Shown: positions 51,929-62,809 of the stretch, piece by piece | How positions within the stretch are numbered: the first letter of the stretch is position 1 | Layout of the letters: each line of letters starts with the position of its first letter | NCBI GenBank assembly: GCA_018136815.1 | Contig: CM030933.1 | Coordinates: 434,001-498,000 of the forward strand | Length of the DNA stretch: 64,000 bases | From: Isochrysis galbana | Taxonomy: Eukaryota > Haptophyta > Isochrysidales > Isochrysidaceae | Reading direction: 5' to 3' | Notes under the pieces: model-generated | Told to the model about the DNA's origin: nothing | The model's database searches: none | Seen by the model: the letters and a program-made list of their open reading frames with translations, nothing else | Program-made: the position numbers and the translations under genes

Positions 51929-52250
51929 GACACACCTACAACCCGCCCCGAGCCCAACTTGAAGGCGCTAAAACACCGCGCAACAAAAAGAGCTTCAAGG
52001 ACGACAAGACGCCCGAACGACATGAAAAATAAACATGCCACCCAGTGACACAGGAGAAGGCGAGAACACTCGCTTGGTACAAGTGCACCCGATCCAACCC
52101 AACTCCTCCCAACAACCTGAGCCCCTAAGTAGAGCACAAGGGGAGGAGCCGCAAGGCGGGTAGTGGGGAGTGAGGAGGGAAGGAGCGTGGCTACGAAAGT
52201 GGAACTCAGTGCCGCGCGCGAGGCGAGAATATTACTACAGGTTTTTTTTT
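51501..52250 (+). mobile_element. 5'-truncated LINE-A copy with target-site duplication
   Basis: Begins abruptly at AGACGCCATAACCAACTACA, homologous to 18673 onward. It continues through the ORF end (51698-51928 intact, with an earlier in-frame TAG in the 5' part), the 3' UTR, both hairpins and GAGAATATTACTACAGG followed by nine T. ACTGATGCATGAAT precedes it (51487-51500), and ACTGATTGATGCATGAAT follows the T-run (52251-52268), the latter with a 4-base internal duplication. This defines the element's 3' end as the T-run. Confidence 0.82.
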
Positions 52251-52341
52251 ACTGATTGATGCATGAATTGATTATTGATTGAACACTCTTAGTAACAAAG
52301 CACAAGGCACAAGGCACGAGTCAGACCTCACATGTCAACAT

Positions 52342-52554
52342 TCACGTGTCACGTTGGTTGTACCGGAGCATCAATGCACACTGGAGCTGGTCGGACAAAG
52401 AATTCATTTGCGCATCTCCAAACATGCACTTCAATAACGAAAACACTCGCTCACACGCCGCGGAATTGGGTGACAAAGCAAAGGCAATGCAGGCGGCTCG
52501 AGACCAAGCTGGAAGCTGGGGTTTGACCGCCCTATTGCTTAGTGAGTGCGACAC
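52342..52554 (-). pseudogene. hAT transposase C-terminal (dimerisation) domain remnant
   Basis: The product contains ALSPNSAACERVFSLLKCMFG and LSDQLQCALMLRYNQRDT, which fit the hATC domain signature (S-x-x-x-E-R-x-F-S). Only about 70 residues remain, with no upstream catalytic core. It lies next to a GTTTGACCGCCCTA motif (52523) also found near 5459 and 24740. Confidence 0.7.
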
Positions 52555-52998
52555 ATTTTACATGTTCTCTTTCTCGTCGATCTTCATTGCGCGACAAATT
52601 TCAGTGGTAGGTTTTAGGAGGCCCGGCGCGAAACAGTCATTGTCTAGACCGTTTCGACGTGTACACCGTGTGCGCCCCTCCTCAAGGCTCAAGGCGGGGG
52701 AAATGGGTGGCCCCAGGGTTGTGTATGATGTACAAAGTAGATCGTAGAACTCACAACTTGGAGGGGGATGGCAAAAGAATTGAACCTGAACGGTATTCAG
52801 CTTCATATTCATGGCGAATTCGGTAGGGCTAGGGCACAAAAGGGCGAATGATCGGCGGGGAACGCCCCAAGACACTGGCAGGCGGCAAACGAAATGCTAG
52901 AGGCTGGGTGCCTATCCTAGCGAGGTTATGCACGACATGAACATGTGAAGCACACCGTGTTAGTGACGGCATGTCCGTGCTGGTCAAGGGTTTTGACG

Positions 52999-53844
52999 TC
53001 ACGAAATCTTGGGAGTTGAGACATGGTTGGCAGTGTCGTATGCTGCTAGCAGCTCTTCGCCCGGTTCAATGTCGGTCAAGATGCGTAGGGAGAAGAATTC
53101 ATCGTAATACCGTCTATCGCGATGGGTATGATACTCGCAGTTGGGAGGCTTGCCTGACATACTGGCGTCATTCACATAGTACGTGAGGCTACAATGCCCG
53201 AACGAGGCCTCGCGCAGGCGCCAGTACCCAACGCGCCCTTTGCCCTCTACCTCGATGGCGTGAAAGGGCGGCAGGTGAGCTGCCGCATATGACGCTGGCC
53301 GCGCCACATAGAATACAGATGGGTCCTTGATGACTTGTCCGCGGCGCAACCGACGGCCGGTTGGCGCTGCAATCACCCCAAAGCCATGTGGATCCGACTG
53401 CTGCGTCCCAGAGACGACGTGAAGCTTCGACATCAGCTCAGTCATCTCCTCCTCACGCTCTTTCAGCTCAGTCTTACTTGTGCCATCAGACCCTTGCTCA
53501 GGCAATCGAACCTCACCTGCAGTGAGCCATACGTGTGGCACTCTTGCCACATACGACTCACTCGCAATGCGGCAGCCGCGGCAGCCCTGAGGGTACCAGC
53601 GGCACTTACCGCAACCGAAGAAAGCCGGGTTGCGGGTGCCCCAGTGTTTAGTATCAGGCAGCCATTTGCTGCCCCCAGGCCAGACCTGCTCGCTTGCCTG
53701 AAGCGCAGCGGCCGACTTCTTGAAGATGGATGAGGCCGGCAGGTCGGACGCCTCACCTACCGAACTCGTCTCCCCCTTGCGCTTCTGCTTCACCATTCCC
53801 TTTGTATCCAGCTGGGTGACGCCCACTGCCGCGGGCTCTTTCAC
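52999..53844 (-). CDS. SET-domain protein with N-terminal Cys4 finger
   Basis: 281 residues, single exon. A C-x2-C-x6-C-x2-C cluster at 78-91 (FGCGKCRWYPQGCRGC) precedes a SET-like region: DPHGFGVIAA (152-160, the G-x-G entry strand), RRLRRGQVIKD, LTYYVNDAS and PNCEYHTHR (the N-H/N-C core, 220-242) and ILTDIEPGEELLAAYD (255-270, the GEEL..Y end). SET domains transfer methyl groups from S-adenosylmethionine to lysines, mostly on histones. The core reads V-N-D rather than N-H, and the region is short, so activity is uncertain. The N-terminal 45 residues are basic and may carry a nuclear signal. Confidence 0.65.
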   Translation of the reverse strand: MKEPAAVGVTQLDTKGMVKQKRKGETSSVGEASDLPASSIFKKSAAALQASEQVWPGGSKWLPDTKHWGTRNPAFFGCGKCRWYPQGCRGCRIASESYVARVPHVWLTAGEVRLPEQGSDGTSKTELKEREEEMTELMSKLHVVSGTQQSDPHGFGVIAAPTGRRLRRGQVIKDPSVFYVARPASYAAAHLPPFHAIEVEGKGRVGYWRLREASFGHCSLTYYVNDASMSGKPPNCEYHTHRDRRYYDEFFSLRILTDIEPGEELLAAYDTANHVSTPKIS

Positions 53845-54786
53845 AGCGCGGGACGGCCGAAGGCCGGAGAGAGCGAGTCTTCGGACACTACGAGAAGAAC
53901 TTTACTACTAGCCCGGTCACAATACACTACCCCTCGTTGCCAAAAGTTTGACGTTCTATTTTTGGCAAGTGCCGGCAGGACTCCCGCTTTCATCGGGCTG
54001 GTCCGACACATCTGGCCTAGCCACTATGCGGGCTGCCACAGGGCTCCCACAGGTGAGACAGAACCGCAGGCACACTGCCCTGCCAGCGCTGCTCCGTCGC
54101 GCACGCGTCGTTCTCACACGACCGTCGCAGCAGGTCGAGTGGGCCCAAAACGGCTGTACAAAAGTCTGACAATAGCGCGAGGCGAGAGGAGTAGGGGCTC
54201 TGGTGGACCGGGAGGGAGAGAGAGTCGCGAGGCCATGGTGGCACATTATCTTGGGCCACTGCCGGACCACTGCCGTGGCCGGTGAGCAGCTCTCGACGCC
54301 CTCGCCCACCGCCCACCATGCCTCTGCTGAGCTGCCTCTGTTCCTTCGTCTCCCACTCACTCACTGTAGGGAGCGCTCATACACTTCACGAGATGGCGCG
54401 ACATGTGTGTAGCGCGGGGCGCTCGCCGCCGGTGTACATCTGCTCTCAGTATCAGGTGCGTGCCCGCTGTGCCGATTAATGTGGGACAAACTTTATGGTT
54501 GTCATCATATCAACACTCCACACAACCTCTCACTCCACGAAAGCGCAATCGTGCATTCCTCACCCATCACAGCCCGCGAGGGACACAACAGCATGAGTCC
54601 AGCAACACTGCACACGTGCCGCCGGCTGCACATCGCACTCACACGTATAGGGCTGCACTTTTAGCTGCATTGCCGCCCACCACGAGCCCGCTGCTACGTG
54701 CACTTGCCTCACGCCTTCACTCTTGCACCACGCAGTACGCACTGTAGATGACTCATCGCTCACACCGCCCTCCCACACCACCTCGG

Positions 54787-54979
54787 TCAGGCAGCTGGAG
54801 CGGCGCTGGTGGCTTCGCCGTCATCGGGAAACATGTAGTTCATCAAGTCCTTGTTGAGCCACGACTTCTTGATCTCGAATTGCAACTCCACAGGTTCGCC
54901 CGCGTCGTCCACCGCCTCCTCGATATTCTCCTCGTATATTATCTTGTAGCGCAACATCAGCTGAGCCTGCGCCTGAATC
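54787..54979 (-). CDS. terminal exon of an unidentified gene
   Basis: On the minus strand an acceptor (GTGCCAACAG) leads into 64 codons (IQAQAQLMLRYKIIYEEN.. GEPVELQFEIKKSWLNKDLM..) ending in TGA. Composition is clearly protein-like and acidic. The upstream exon was not found: sequence directly upstream is a fragment of gypsy RT, so the gene may be interrupted or its previous exon lies further away. Confidence 0.45.
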
Positions 54980-55029
54980 CTGTTGGCACCTTTTCGAGCG
55001 GTATACCATTCTCAAGGCATACCTCGACG

Positions 55030-55140
55030 GGTGACTAGAACAACCCGAGATGCCCAGGAAGAATTGGACTTCCTGATGATCCCATTGGCTTCCATCTTTT
55101 CGACCTCTGCCTCGATGATTTTCTCGCCTTCGCGCCCAAC
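55030..55140 (-). pseudogene. Ty3/gypsy reverse-transcriptase fragment
   Basis: About 37 residues at the RT start, including IIEAEVEKMEANGIIRKSNS and SWASRVVLV, very close to SIIRKSNSAWASRVVLV in the 8-kb element. The conserved approach E-x-V-E-K-M-x-A-N-G is present here but absent in the intact element. No other pol part remains. Confidence 0.75.
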
Positions 55141-55539
55141 TCTAGAAGCTAGAAGGGGCGTGACGGTGAGGCACGGCGGTCGGGTTGAGAGGAAGTTCTA
55201 CCTCCATGAGGTGAGTCCGATTGGGGTCGCCGGGGTTCGGGGCGAAAGCAGCTATTCTGAGAGCTAACAGGCGGCGGACTCGGGCTCGTTGTCGTTCCGG
55301 AGAGAGGCGACCACTAGCCCTACCTGCCCCGCCAGCCGCCTCCCGAGTCGCCTGCCACCACCTCCCACAAGCCTCCTCCCGCACTTCCGCGCCCTCCGTG
55401 CTCCGTGCGTGCGGCGTGCGTCGATCACCATGCCCGTAGTCACCCCTGAGGAAAGCTCCATGAGCTCCCCACAAGAACCGCGTTCCGCGCTAGCTGCCGG
55501 CGCGCCCTCGCACGCAATCTCCAAGAGTGAGATGAGCCT

Positions 55540-55559
55540 TGCTCTAACAGCTTGAAAAA
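55540..55559. repeat. 20-bp target-site duplication, left copy
   Basis: TGCTCTAACAGCTTGAAAAA here and at 56316-56335, flanking the inverted retroposon at 55560-56315. Confidence 0.85.
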
Positions 55560-56315
55560 AAAACCTTTTAATATTCTTACCGCACTCGCGGCGAATGGAA
55601 CCACTACCCACTACAAGTAGCACGTAGCATACTCTCTACACCCCCATTCCCCGGCCCTTCTCCCCCCGCCATCAGGCGGCTCCCCCCGTACACTACTAGG
55701 GGGATTGGGGTGGAGGGCTTAGATATGGTCCGGTGGCCCGCGCCACCCCCCGGTGATCTTTCCCCCCCTTCCTCCTGTGTCTCCGAGTGGGCGGCCCACT
55801 CTGTCTCGTCTTATCCTGTAAACAGGCGCGAGACTTACCGATTTTCCGGTGGGCGGAGCTCTCGCTCGCGCCCACCCCCTTTTCCGCGCTCTCTCTCCCC
55901 TCTCCTGCGGCACGCGCGATGGCGCGCCTGCGGCAGGCCTCCAGCTGCCCTCTGGCGGCCCCTGGAGGCTCCTGGAGGCCAGCTCAGGGGGCAGAGGAGG
56001 CTGGGGCTGGGCCCTGGCCTCCCCTGCCTCTCCCTCGCTGGCGCTCCCGAGCCTCTGGGGCCCCCAGTCTGCACCTGTCTGCCTGTCGACCAGGGGGGGA
56101 GGGGGGGTTGGAGCAATGGGCTGGTCACGAGGGGCCAGGATGGGCGAATGGGGCGAGCCTGTGGGGAAGGGAGTGGGTCAGTAGGGCAGTGGCCTCCTGG
56201 CAAGCCATCAGGCATGCCAGGAGGATGGGTGGTTCCTCCCCCATGGCAGGGGAGGAGTGGAGAGAGGGGGGGGCTCGTGCCCCCCCATGGGTCAACCAAG
56301 TATAAACTTAGTTGG
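55560..56315 (-). mobile_element. inverted LINE-A-tailed retroposon, about 756 bp
   Basis: Flanked by identical 20-bp duplications. The left edge is the LINE-A 3' end in reverse: A-run, CCTTTTAATATTCTTACCGC, CGCCATCAGGCGG and CCCCCCGTACACTACTAGGGGG. Both hairpins are conserved with compensated changes. The rest is a GC-rich body related to 22880-23420 and carries no recognisable ORF2, so this may be a non-autonomous element borrowing the LINE tail. Confidence 0.75.
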
Positions 56316-56335
56316 TGCTCTAACAGCTTGAAAAA

Positions 56336-57273
56336 GGCCGCAGAAAGGAGAGAGAAGCGCGGCCAGGAGAGAACTCTCGGCTTATCGGCTGGCCCGCCCG
56401 CCTCTCTCGCTGCCCCCCCCCCCCCCCCCCATTGTTTGTCGCCACAGTGAAGGCAGCTGACCTCGGCTTGGGCTTGCTGGCGCCGCGGCGTGTGTCATGG
56501 GCATGGGCCGATCGGTCCGCGGGAGAGGAGGGGAGCGGGACGCGCTCCATGAGCCTGATCTTTTTTAAGATAGCTGACTCAACCCCGGTGATCCCTCTAC
56601 GATGAGAGAATCGTTGTGGTGACGAACAACAAAATCGATCTAGACATTTGATGGTAGGATGACTCAAACCAATCCATCCCACTTTCGACGGATCGTGGCC
56701 TTGGCTGCTAGGCCGACATCGAAGTATGTCCGCTTGCTGCGTGCCGTTGAGGTGTCCTACCCTAGACTTGGGGCTTGCAACTTCATATCTTATGGCGTAT
56801 GCTACACTCTCCCCTTCAGACGGCATCACAACCAGCGCCCGCGTGCACGCACCGCCGCATATTGTTGAAGCGGATGCGGCGACAAATTGCTTGGCGATTC
56901 GATGCTGCCTCAGCGTGATGGACCCAATAATCTCTATCCTGGACGCGGGTGGCGGAGGCAGACTATGATCGCAACGCGTCCTCGCCGTCGACACGCCTAA
57001 CTGGATCGGCAACCGGTAAGCAGCGTCAACGTCATCTTCACACGACAATAACGACATTCGAGACTGTCGTTGCCTCACACCAACAACTTGAATGCAATGG
57101 TGCGTGCGATACTTGTCCGTGCAGCTTCCTTGGCATGCCTAGGTTTCATGACAGGCGACATTGCGTTCGCTCGAACGTTGTCAGGCTTTCTCAGCCAAGT
57201 GCATCTCCACATTGTACACATTGGTTCCCGATAGCGTGAGGAGTTGCGAGAGCGGAGGCGCTGCCCACTCACG
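56336..57273. other. intergenic, low coding evidence
   Basis: A minus-strand frame of 252 codons (57078-56323) spans it, with Cys/Arg/Ser-rich composition and no domain. It includes a run of about 18 C. It lies downstream of the IQ/PH gene and may be partly its 3' UTR. Confidence 0.4.
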
Positions 57274-59151
57274 TCAACTTGCGCGACCGCCAAGTTGGCC
57301 GCCACGCAAGAAATTCAGCCCGTTAGTCCACATCTCAAGCTTTTCCACTTTGTCAACACGAAAGCGATACTTTGCACGCTGGCCTGTTGTAGCAACAACG
57401 AATTCGTAACGCACGTCGTCGATCACTGAGACACTAGTAATAGTTGCTATAGGGATCGCCCGCAAATCCCCATCTCCGCTGCCATCTTCATCGCCAGCAC
57501 GATAGCATAGTGCCAAGTTTCCGTCCTTCATCCTCGAAACAAAAACGTAACGAGGCTGATAGCGCGGAAAGGCTGCCGCGCGTTTCCACCTATGGACATG
57601 AACGGGATGAGGGCATGGGTGGGAGGACGGAGCGCAAGGGGAAGAATGAATCCGGTTGAAGGTTGGCAAGAAGGCCTTAAGGAGAACGGTTGCTAGCACA
57701 AGAGCGTGCTGAATGTGCTGCCTAAGTCGTCCTGCACACCCTTTGTCGGCGCATGGCAGTGGGTTGATGGGTAGGGAGGGTAAGCGCACATGACGCCTTG
57801 TAGCTGTTTCAAGGTGGATTCCTCCATCAACATGTTGCGATTCATCCCATCAATGAGAGAAGTAGGCTCCATACGAGACTCGATCGCCTCTATCGCAGTC
57901 ACCTCGTCCGCCCGCGCCTGCGATCGAGTCTCGCGGGCGTTCAACATCGCGCTCTCCTCGATACGCTTTACCCTCAAGTGGCGCCATGCAGATTGAATCG
58001 TGATGGCTGCCCGAGTCTCTACAGATGTCTTGAGCTTTAGAAGACGTAGGCGCTTCAACTCGGAGACAACCTGCAGTCGCGCGGCCCGCCGCCTCGCAGC
58101 GGCCTGCATGATAGTTGCCGCTTGATGGGTGCTGATGCCAGTCACTTGAGTACCATCGTACTCCAGAGTGGGGTCGTCGTAATCGTTGTGCGCGCCAAAG
58201 AGAGAGCTGAACCAGCCGCGCATAGTTGACCCATACATTGAGCGTGGTGACTTCCTAGGAGATGCTCCCCTGGACGAATTATGATCAGTCGAGGAGTAGT
58301 GCCTTGGTTCAGAGCTTTCTGGCGCGATAGACAGGTTGGCGACTGGGGGCCTGGAAATTCCAGCGTTTGGTGCCGCGAACGGGGGCATCACCGCAGCCTC
58401 ATCGGCCTCTGGCTCCCATCCCAGCTCTCTCGCCCGATCATGCTGCCCTGTTTCCCGGTAAAATTTGATCCATTCCAGCCGCGAGGCCTCCTCTTTCTGG
58501 TCGCGAACTGATTTGCCCCGATAGATAGACTGAATTTTGGTCGCTGAACGCTGCTGTGGCGCAGTCTCATTGGCCGGCTCCGGCTTCGCCAAAGCTGCAT
58601 TGCCATGCAAGCCATCCCCTTGAGGTGGCCGTGTCTCGACCCTCTCAACGGCCTCTCCATCCCATCCCAGCTCGCGTGCCTGCTCGTGCATGCCTGTAGA
58701 GACGTAGTACGCGATCCACTGCTTCCGAGACTCCTCACCTGCGGGGAAGGATGGCACGCAGCGTTGTCCGACGAAGCGCCCCCTTGCTAGAGTGAGCACA
58801 CGTGCGGGATACTTCAGCTAAACTCACCCTTCCGGTCGCGCTCCTCTTCGTACGCTGTCTGCTGCCGGTGCCGGCGTGCATGAGCTTGTAGCTTTACTGC
58901 CTGAAGACCGCCGGGCGCCGGACGAGTCAGCATAGCTGACAGGCAGGGGCCGGCGGACGCAGAGGCGGCAGAGCGCTCCTTCCCCCCCCCTCCTTTCCTT
59001 GCTTGTTTCTCTCGCTCGATGGCGCTGGGTGCGGAGTGCTGGTGCGAGGCAACATGGGGGGTGGAGGCGGGGTCAGTCAGCTCCGCTGGCTGGCCGCCGC
59101 GGATAGCCTCACCGCCGCCGTGCTGGCCTCGTCTTCCGAGGTGCCCGCCAT
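57274..59151 (-). CDS. IQ-motif and PH-domain protein with duplicated ELGW module
   Basis: Four exons on the minus strand: 59151-59113, 58900-58828, 58738-57790 and 57589-57274, 458 residues, with GT..AG ends and phases 0, 1 and 2 consistent. After MAGTSEDEASTAA comes an IQ motif (KLQAHARRHRQQ, about 16-30). A segment W-I-x-Y-Y-x-x-T-G-x-H-E-x-A-R-E-L-G-W (45-63) follows, and both recur at 105-145 (KIQSIYRGKSVRDQ then WIKFYRETGQHDRARELGW). Two further IQ-like helices lie at 247-300. A PH domain occupies about 350-445 (GVMWKRAAAFPRYQPRYVFV .. LEMWTNGL). IQ motifs bind calmodulin and PH domains bind phosphoinositides or proteins, suggesting a calcium-responsive membrane or cytoskeletal adaptor. 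A CT-rich repeat sits immediately upstream of the start. Confidence 0.75.
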
Positions 59152-59152
59152 C

Positions 59153-59395
59153 TTCCTCCCTCTCTCTCCTTTCTCTTCTCTCTCCTCTCTTCCCTCTCCT
59201 TTCTCCTCCCTCTTCTCTTGTCTCTTTTCCCTTTCTTGTCTCTTGTCTCTTGTCTCTTGTCTCTTCTCTCTTCTCCCCTCTCTCCTCTCTCCTCTCTCCT
59301 CTCTCCTCTCTCCTCTCTCCTCTCTCCTCTCTCCTCTCCCCTCTCTCCTCCCTCCTCTCTCTCCTCTCTCCTCTCTCCCTTTCTTTCCTCAATAA
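59153..59395. repeat. CT-rich repeat with 7-bp periodicity
   Basis: Dominated by CTCTCTC units, merging into CTTTCC and TGTCTC variants. It begins 2 bp before the start codon of the IQ/PH gene (minus strand), so it is that gene's 5' leader or promoter. Glu/Arg-rich frames over it are artefacts. Confidence 0.9.
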
Positions 59396-60781
59396 TGGTC
59401 GTGTGATAGAGTACGCGATGGAAGTCTCAGGCATTTGGCCGGGGGGCTACTTCACCTTTCTCGTCTAATATCTGTATATTTCTGTTTCTCTTCCTCCGGC
59501 TCGCTCTCTCTCCTGCCCCTTTTTCCCGGCTTTTCCGTTTCCTCACTTAAGCATTACAATAGAAGAAGAGCGACCTGCTGACGAGACCCCCGAGCGCAGT
59601 GATGGCCCTCAAGGTCTCTCTCCCCACATCCCTTCCACCTAGGTCTTCTCTTACGTCTCAGGATGGCATTCGACTTTGTGGTGGCGCCCAATCCAATGCC
59701 TGCACAAAAAAAGATGCCTGTGACGCCGTGGCGCCCGAGCTCCCTCCTCGCGCTACCCGCGACTTCTTCATCACCCTCGTCCCGTTTATTACAGTACCAT
59801 TCGGTTCGACGGCCGTCGCTTCCACCAGCTCATGTTCCGCTCGTAGCGCCAACGCCACACACTTCAACAGAAATCACGAAATCCGAAAGGAAAGACTACC
59901 GACAGATGACTAGGAGTACTTTACTTTATCGTTCAATCTCCAATCTTGTGTGAATAGTGAATAGTGAATGGCGCCGTGTACTCGCCGGGCCACTTCTCCA
60001 CTTGTACTCTTATAAAATACTGTGTGGCTTCCCAACGTTAGCCCGGTCACTCACTAGGGAGATGCGGAGGGCAAAATCGGCAATGGGCAAATGGAGGCCT
60101 AAATAAGCTTTCTATAGATAGGTTCTGACATGAGAGAGCAGCAAAAAACATGGGGCATGGGGGTCCTCCGACAGAATTTTCGAAAAATGGCCAATTTTAA
60201 GCTTCTGAAGACCAAGCGCTAAAACTAAAAAGTATTCGGGCCCCCTCCGGTATATTTTTACCGATGCCCTTCATGCAAGGCACGCACAACTATTGACGGA
60301 GCCATGATGAGCTCTGCCAGCTCACAAACTCCACGAAATGTGCTAACGGCACACACACCAGACTCATACCAACACTCTCCTCTCTCCTCACTATCACTAA
60401 CATACTAACATAATAGCTTCCCCACGAACCACGAACCACGAACTGACAGGGAGAGAACAAACAAGGAAGACAAGGAAGAGAATGCCGACAAGAGAGCGAC
60501 GATGCGACGGAGCATCCGAAGCAGGTGAATAACCAGTTACGCGGGAAGAATAAGTAGAAGGTAAGGAGGGAATGTAAGGAGGGAATCGTAGAACACCCCT
60601 TGTTATTAAATGAAAACGCTGATGAACGAAAGCAGCCCCTCCGCTGGGGGAAAGGGGAAAGTCTTCCCTAGCGCCTCAACGGCGAACACCTATGATGAGG
60701 ACGAGGGCTAGCGCGGGGGGCAAAGGGAAGCGCGCGGAACTGACGCAAGAACAAGGAGGGGCTCGGGCGGTGGCGTTGTGC
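59396..60781. other. intergenic, mostly repeat-derived
   Basis: A short frame at 59599-59913 has no recognisable domain. Sequence at 60430-60600 resembles 4790-4920 (AAGGAAGAGAATGCCGACAAG then AGAGCGACG). No confident gene. Confidence 0.4.
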
Positions 60782-60865
60782 TGTCGCATTCGCGAATCGA
60801 CGCTCGTTAGGCTTCTTTCTTCTCTTCGTTCGGTATTTATCGTTATAATTCTCTTGTTGGGGAAG
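60782..60865 (+). mobile_element. LTR-B start fragment
   Basis: TGTCGCATTCGCGAATCGAC followed by GCTTCTTTCTTCTCTTCGTTCGG and TATCGTTATAATTCTCT, matching the start of the LTRs at 61965 and 63596 (minus). It is only about 84 bp before similarity ends. Confidence 0.65.
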
Positions 60866-60904
60866 GGGCGGGGGAGCATGGACTGGGAGGAGGGCAGGTC
60901 AGTA

Positions 60905-61310
60905 AGATCGAGGCCGGCCCTAGCATCAATCACATGCGTCTGTGCCAGGCCAAGGTAGTGAGCATAATCGGCAGCATCATCTTTCTTGGCAGCGAAGGTG
61001 GCACGCAGGTAGCGTAAGGCGCCCACGCCATCGTTTGCATGGCCATGAAAGACCGACACACGCAACACGCAAGGATGCTGGGAGGGCTTGGAGAAGTAGG
61101 CCATACAGTCGGGCATTGAGGGTGTCATAGGACCGTTGCTTCTCCCCATCCCCATCTGGGCGGGTAACATCATCTTCAAGAAGGTAAATGGCATCTGTGA
61201 GTTTCCATGCAACATAGCCGGAGAAGAGGATGGCCCACTCCATGTATTCAGACCTCTCGCCGGAGAAGGCTGGCAAAGTGGAAGCCTCCGAAGTTGCCGG
61301 CGCACAAACA
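60905..61310 (-). pseudogene. copia-like gag remnant
   Basis: The minus strand encodes LPAFSGERSEYMEWAILFSG, then DDVTRPDGDGEKQRSYDTLN and ARLYGLLLQAL, the helical pattern of a Ty1/copia-type gag N-terminus. After a frame change near 61080 it continues GVGALRYLRATFAAKKDDAA. Both parts are needed for the domain, so the copy is frameshifted. No pol is attached. Confidence 0.5.
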
Positions 61311-61964
61311 AAGGTGGGTAGCTGGGATAAAAGTAAGAGAAGCACCATGAAGGAGGGCCGAAGCGCTGAGGACCGAGTTGAAGCATGCGACCTGACAAGA
61401 TAGGTGGACTTGGCACAAGCGACAAGCGTGAAGGCGTTTGGATTCCAGAAGGTTCCGATGGCGTTCACGTTCACGGGCTAGAAAAGCCGCGTAGCCGGAC
61501 TTCTTCTTCTTGAGTGGGAGAACTAGAGGAGCATCATCTTCGCCCCCCTAATCCGTGCCGCAGCGTTGATTGTAAGCGAAGCGCTCGGTTGCCCAGGTAA
61601 AGAGGTTCCGGGCACTGAGGTAGAGAGAGAAGGAGACTGAGAGAAGAGAGGTAGCCCAAGAGCTGAAAGTGTAGTAAACTTTGTAGAGGAAGAGTGATAG
61701 GTTGCGGCGGGCGGTATGGCGTACAACCGTAGAAGTTGCGAGCAACCTAGTGTGCAAGTCTTCGGCGGCAGCAAATGCGGCACAGACAGCAGAAGTGGGT
61801 AAGTGTCGCAGAAACGAGAAAGCCAAGTGGCAGCAACCAAGGAGGCGATGGAGAGACGCCATGAAGGCTCCAACATAGGAGATGGAGGAGAATATAGCAC
61901 GTGAGTGGCGGCGGCGCCGAGTGGCGGCGCGACGAGCGGCACGTGATGGGTGTAGAGGTCCAGG

Positions 61965-62245
61965 TGTCGCATTCGCGAGTCGACACTCGTAAGTCTTCTC
62001 TTCGTCGTTCGGTATTATCGTTATAATTCTCTCGTTCTCGTTCTCGGTCAAAAGCTTCGCTTGGACGCATAGGATCTTGAGTTGTGGAGCGCCCTCTCTC
62101 TTTCTCTCGAAAGAGAAGGGAAGTTTCCCCACCTTTCTTCCTCCCAGGCGCCTCGCGAATAGCGAATAGGTTTAATTTGCTATCTCCCCTGCGTTTCTTT
62201 ATCTGCTTCTGGGGGCAATCAGGTTTAATTTGCGACCTCTTCATA
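61965..62245 (+). mobile_element. LTR-B fragment, plus orientation
   Basis: Starts TGTCGCATTCGCGAGTCGAC and runs through GGGAAGTTTCCCCACCTTTC, GGCGCCTCGCGAA and CTGCTTCTGGGGGCAATCAG. The same order is found on the minus strand from 63596 leftward, so the two copies are inverted. Confidence 0.75.
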
Positions 62246-62476
62246 TCTCACCCCACTGCTCCCAAGGTCTCCCCCTTGGTGCAATGGGATGACGCTCGCT
62301 CGCGGCGAGGTGCGCATGCTGCAGTTTGAGGCTCGTCGAGTGCGACGAGCGAGTGCGAGTCAGGCAGGGACAGGCAGGCAGGCAGGCGGGCATGGGGCAT
62401 GGGCAGGGGCATGGCAGTGGCACACACCTGGGTGGGAGCTCCATATCGCACTGGCTGCCAGGGAGCAGCCATGACG

Positions 62477-62788
62477 AATTGGGATGGCCCATAGGGCCTG
62501 AGGGCAATGAGGAAGGAGGCAGACCGGCGGCAGGCGCGGCGGAGGAGACGACTTCGGAGACGCTGACGGGCTGAGGCCCGTCAGCAGAGGAAGGCGGGCA
62601 GGCGGGCTTGAGCGAGGGCGAGGACGGCGGCGAGAGCGACATCGAGCGAGAGGCGAGAGGCGAGGGTGAGTGAGAGGAGGGCTGTGTTGGCAGGGGCTGG
62701 TGAGGCAAGGAGAGTTTGTAGGGTACGAGTGTTACGAGAGCGAGAGCGACGAGAGCGAGAGCGACGGATGACGACTGACGACAAGACG
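62477..62788 (+). mobile_element. LTR family 2 copy
   Basis: Closely similar to 42297-42645 through the final GACGGATGACGACTGACGAC. At 62788 it abuts an inverted LTR-B copy. The edge sequence GACGAATTGGGATGGCCCATAGGGCCT also occurs inverted at 1823-1850. Confidence 0.65.
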
Positions 62789-62809
62789 TCGGATCCAACG
62801 ATGCTGCGA

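Noticed and set aside
58814-59434. Minus-strand frame with long Glu/Arg repeats
   Set aside because: The Glu/Arg part is the CT repeat upstream of the IQ/PH gene; only the short IQ segment from 58900 is kept as an exon.
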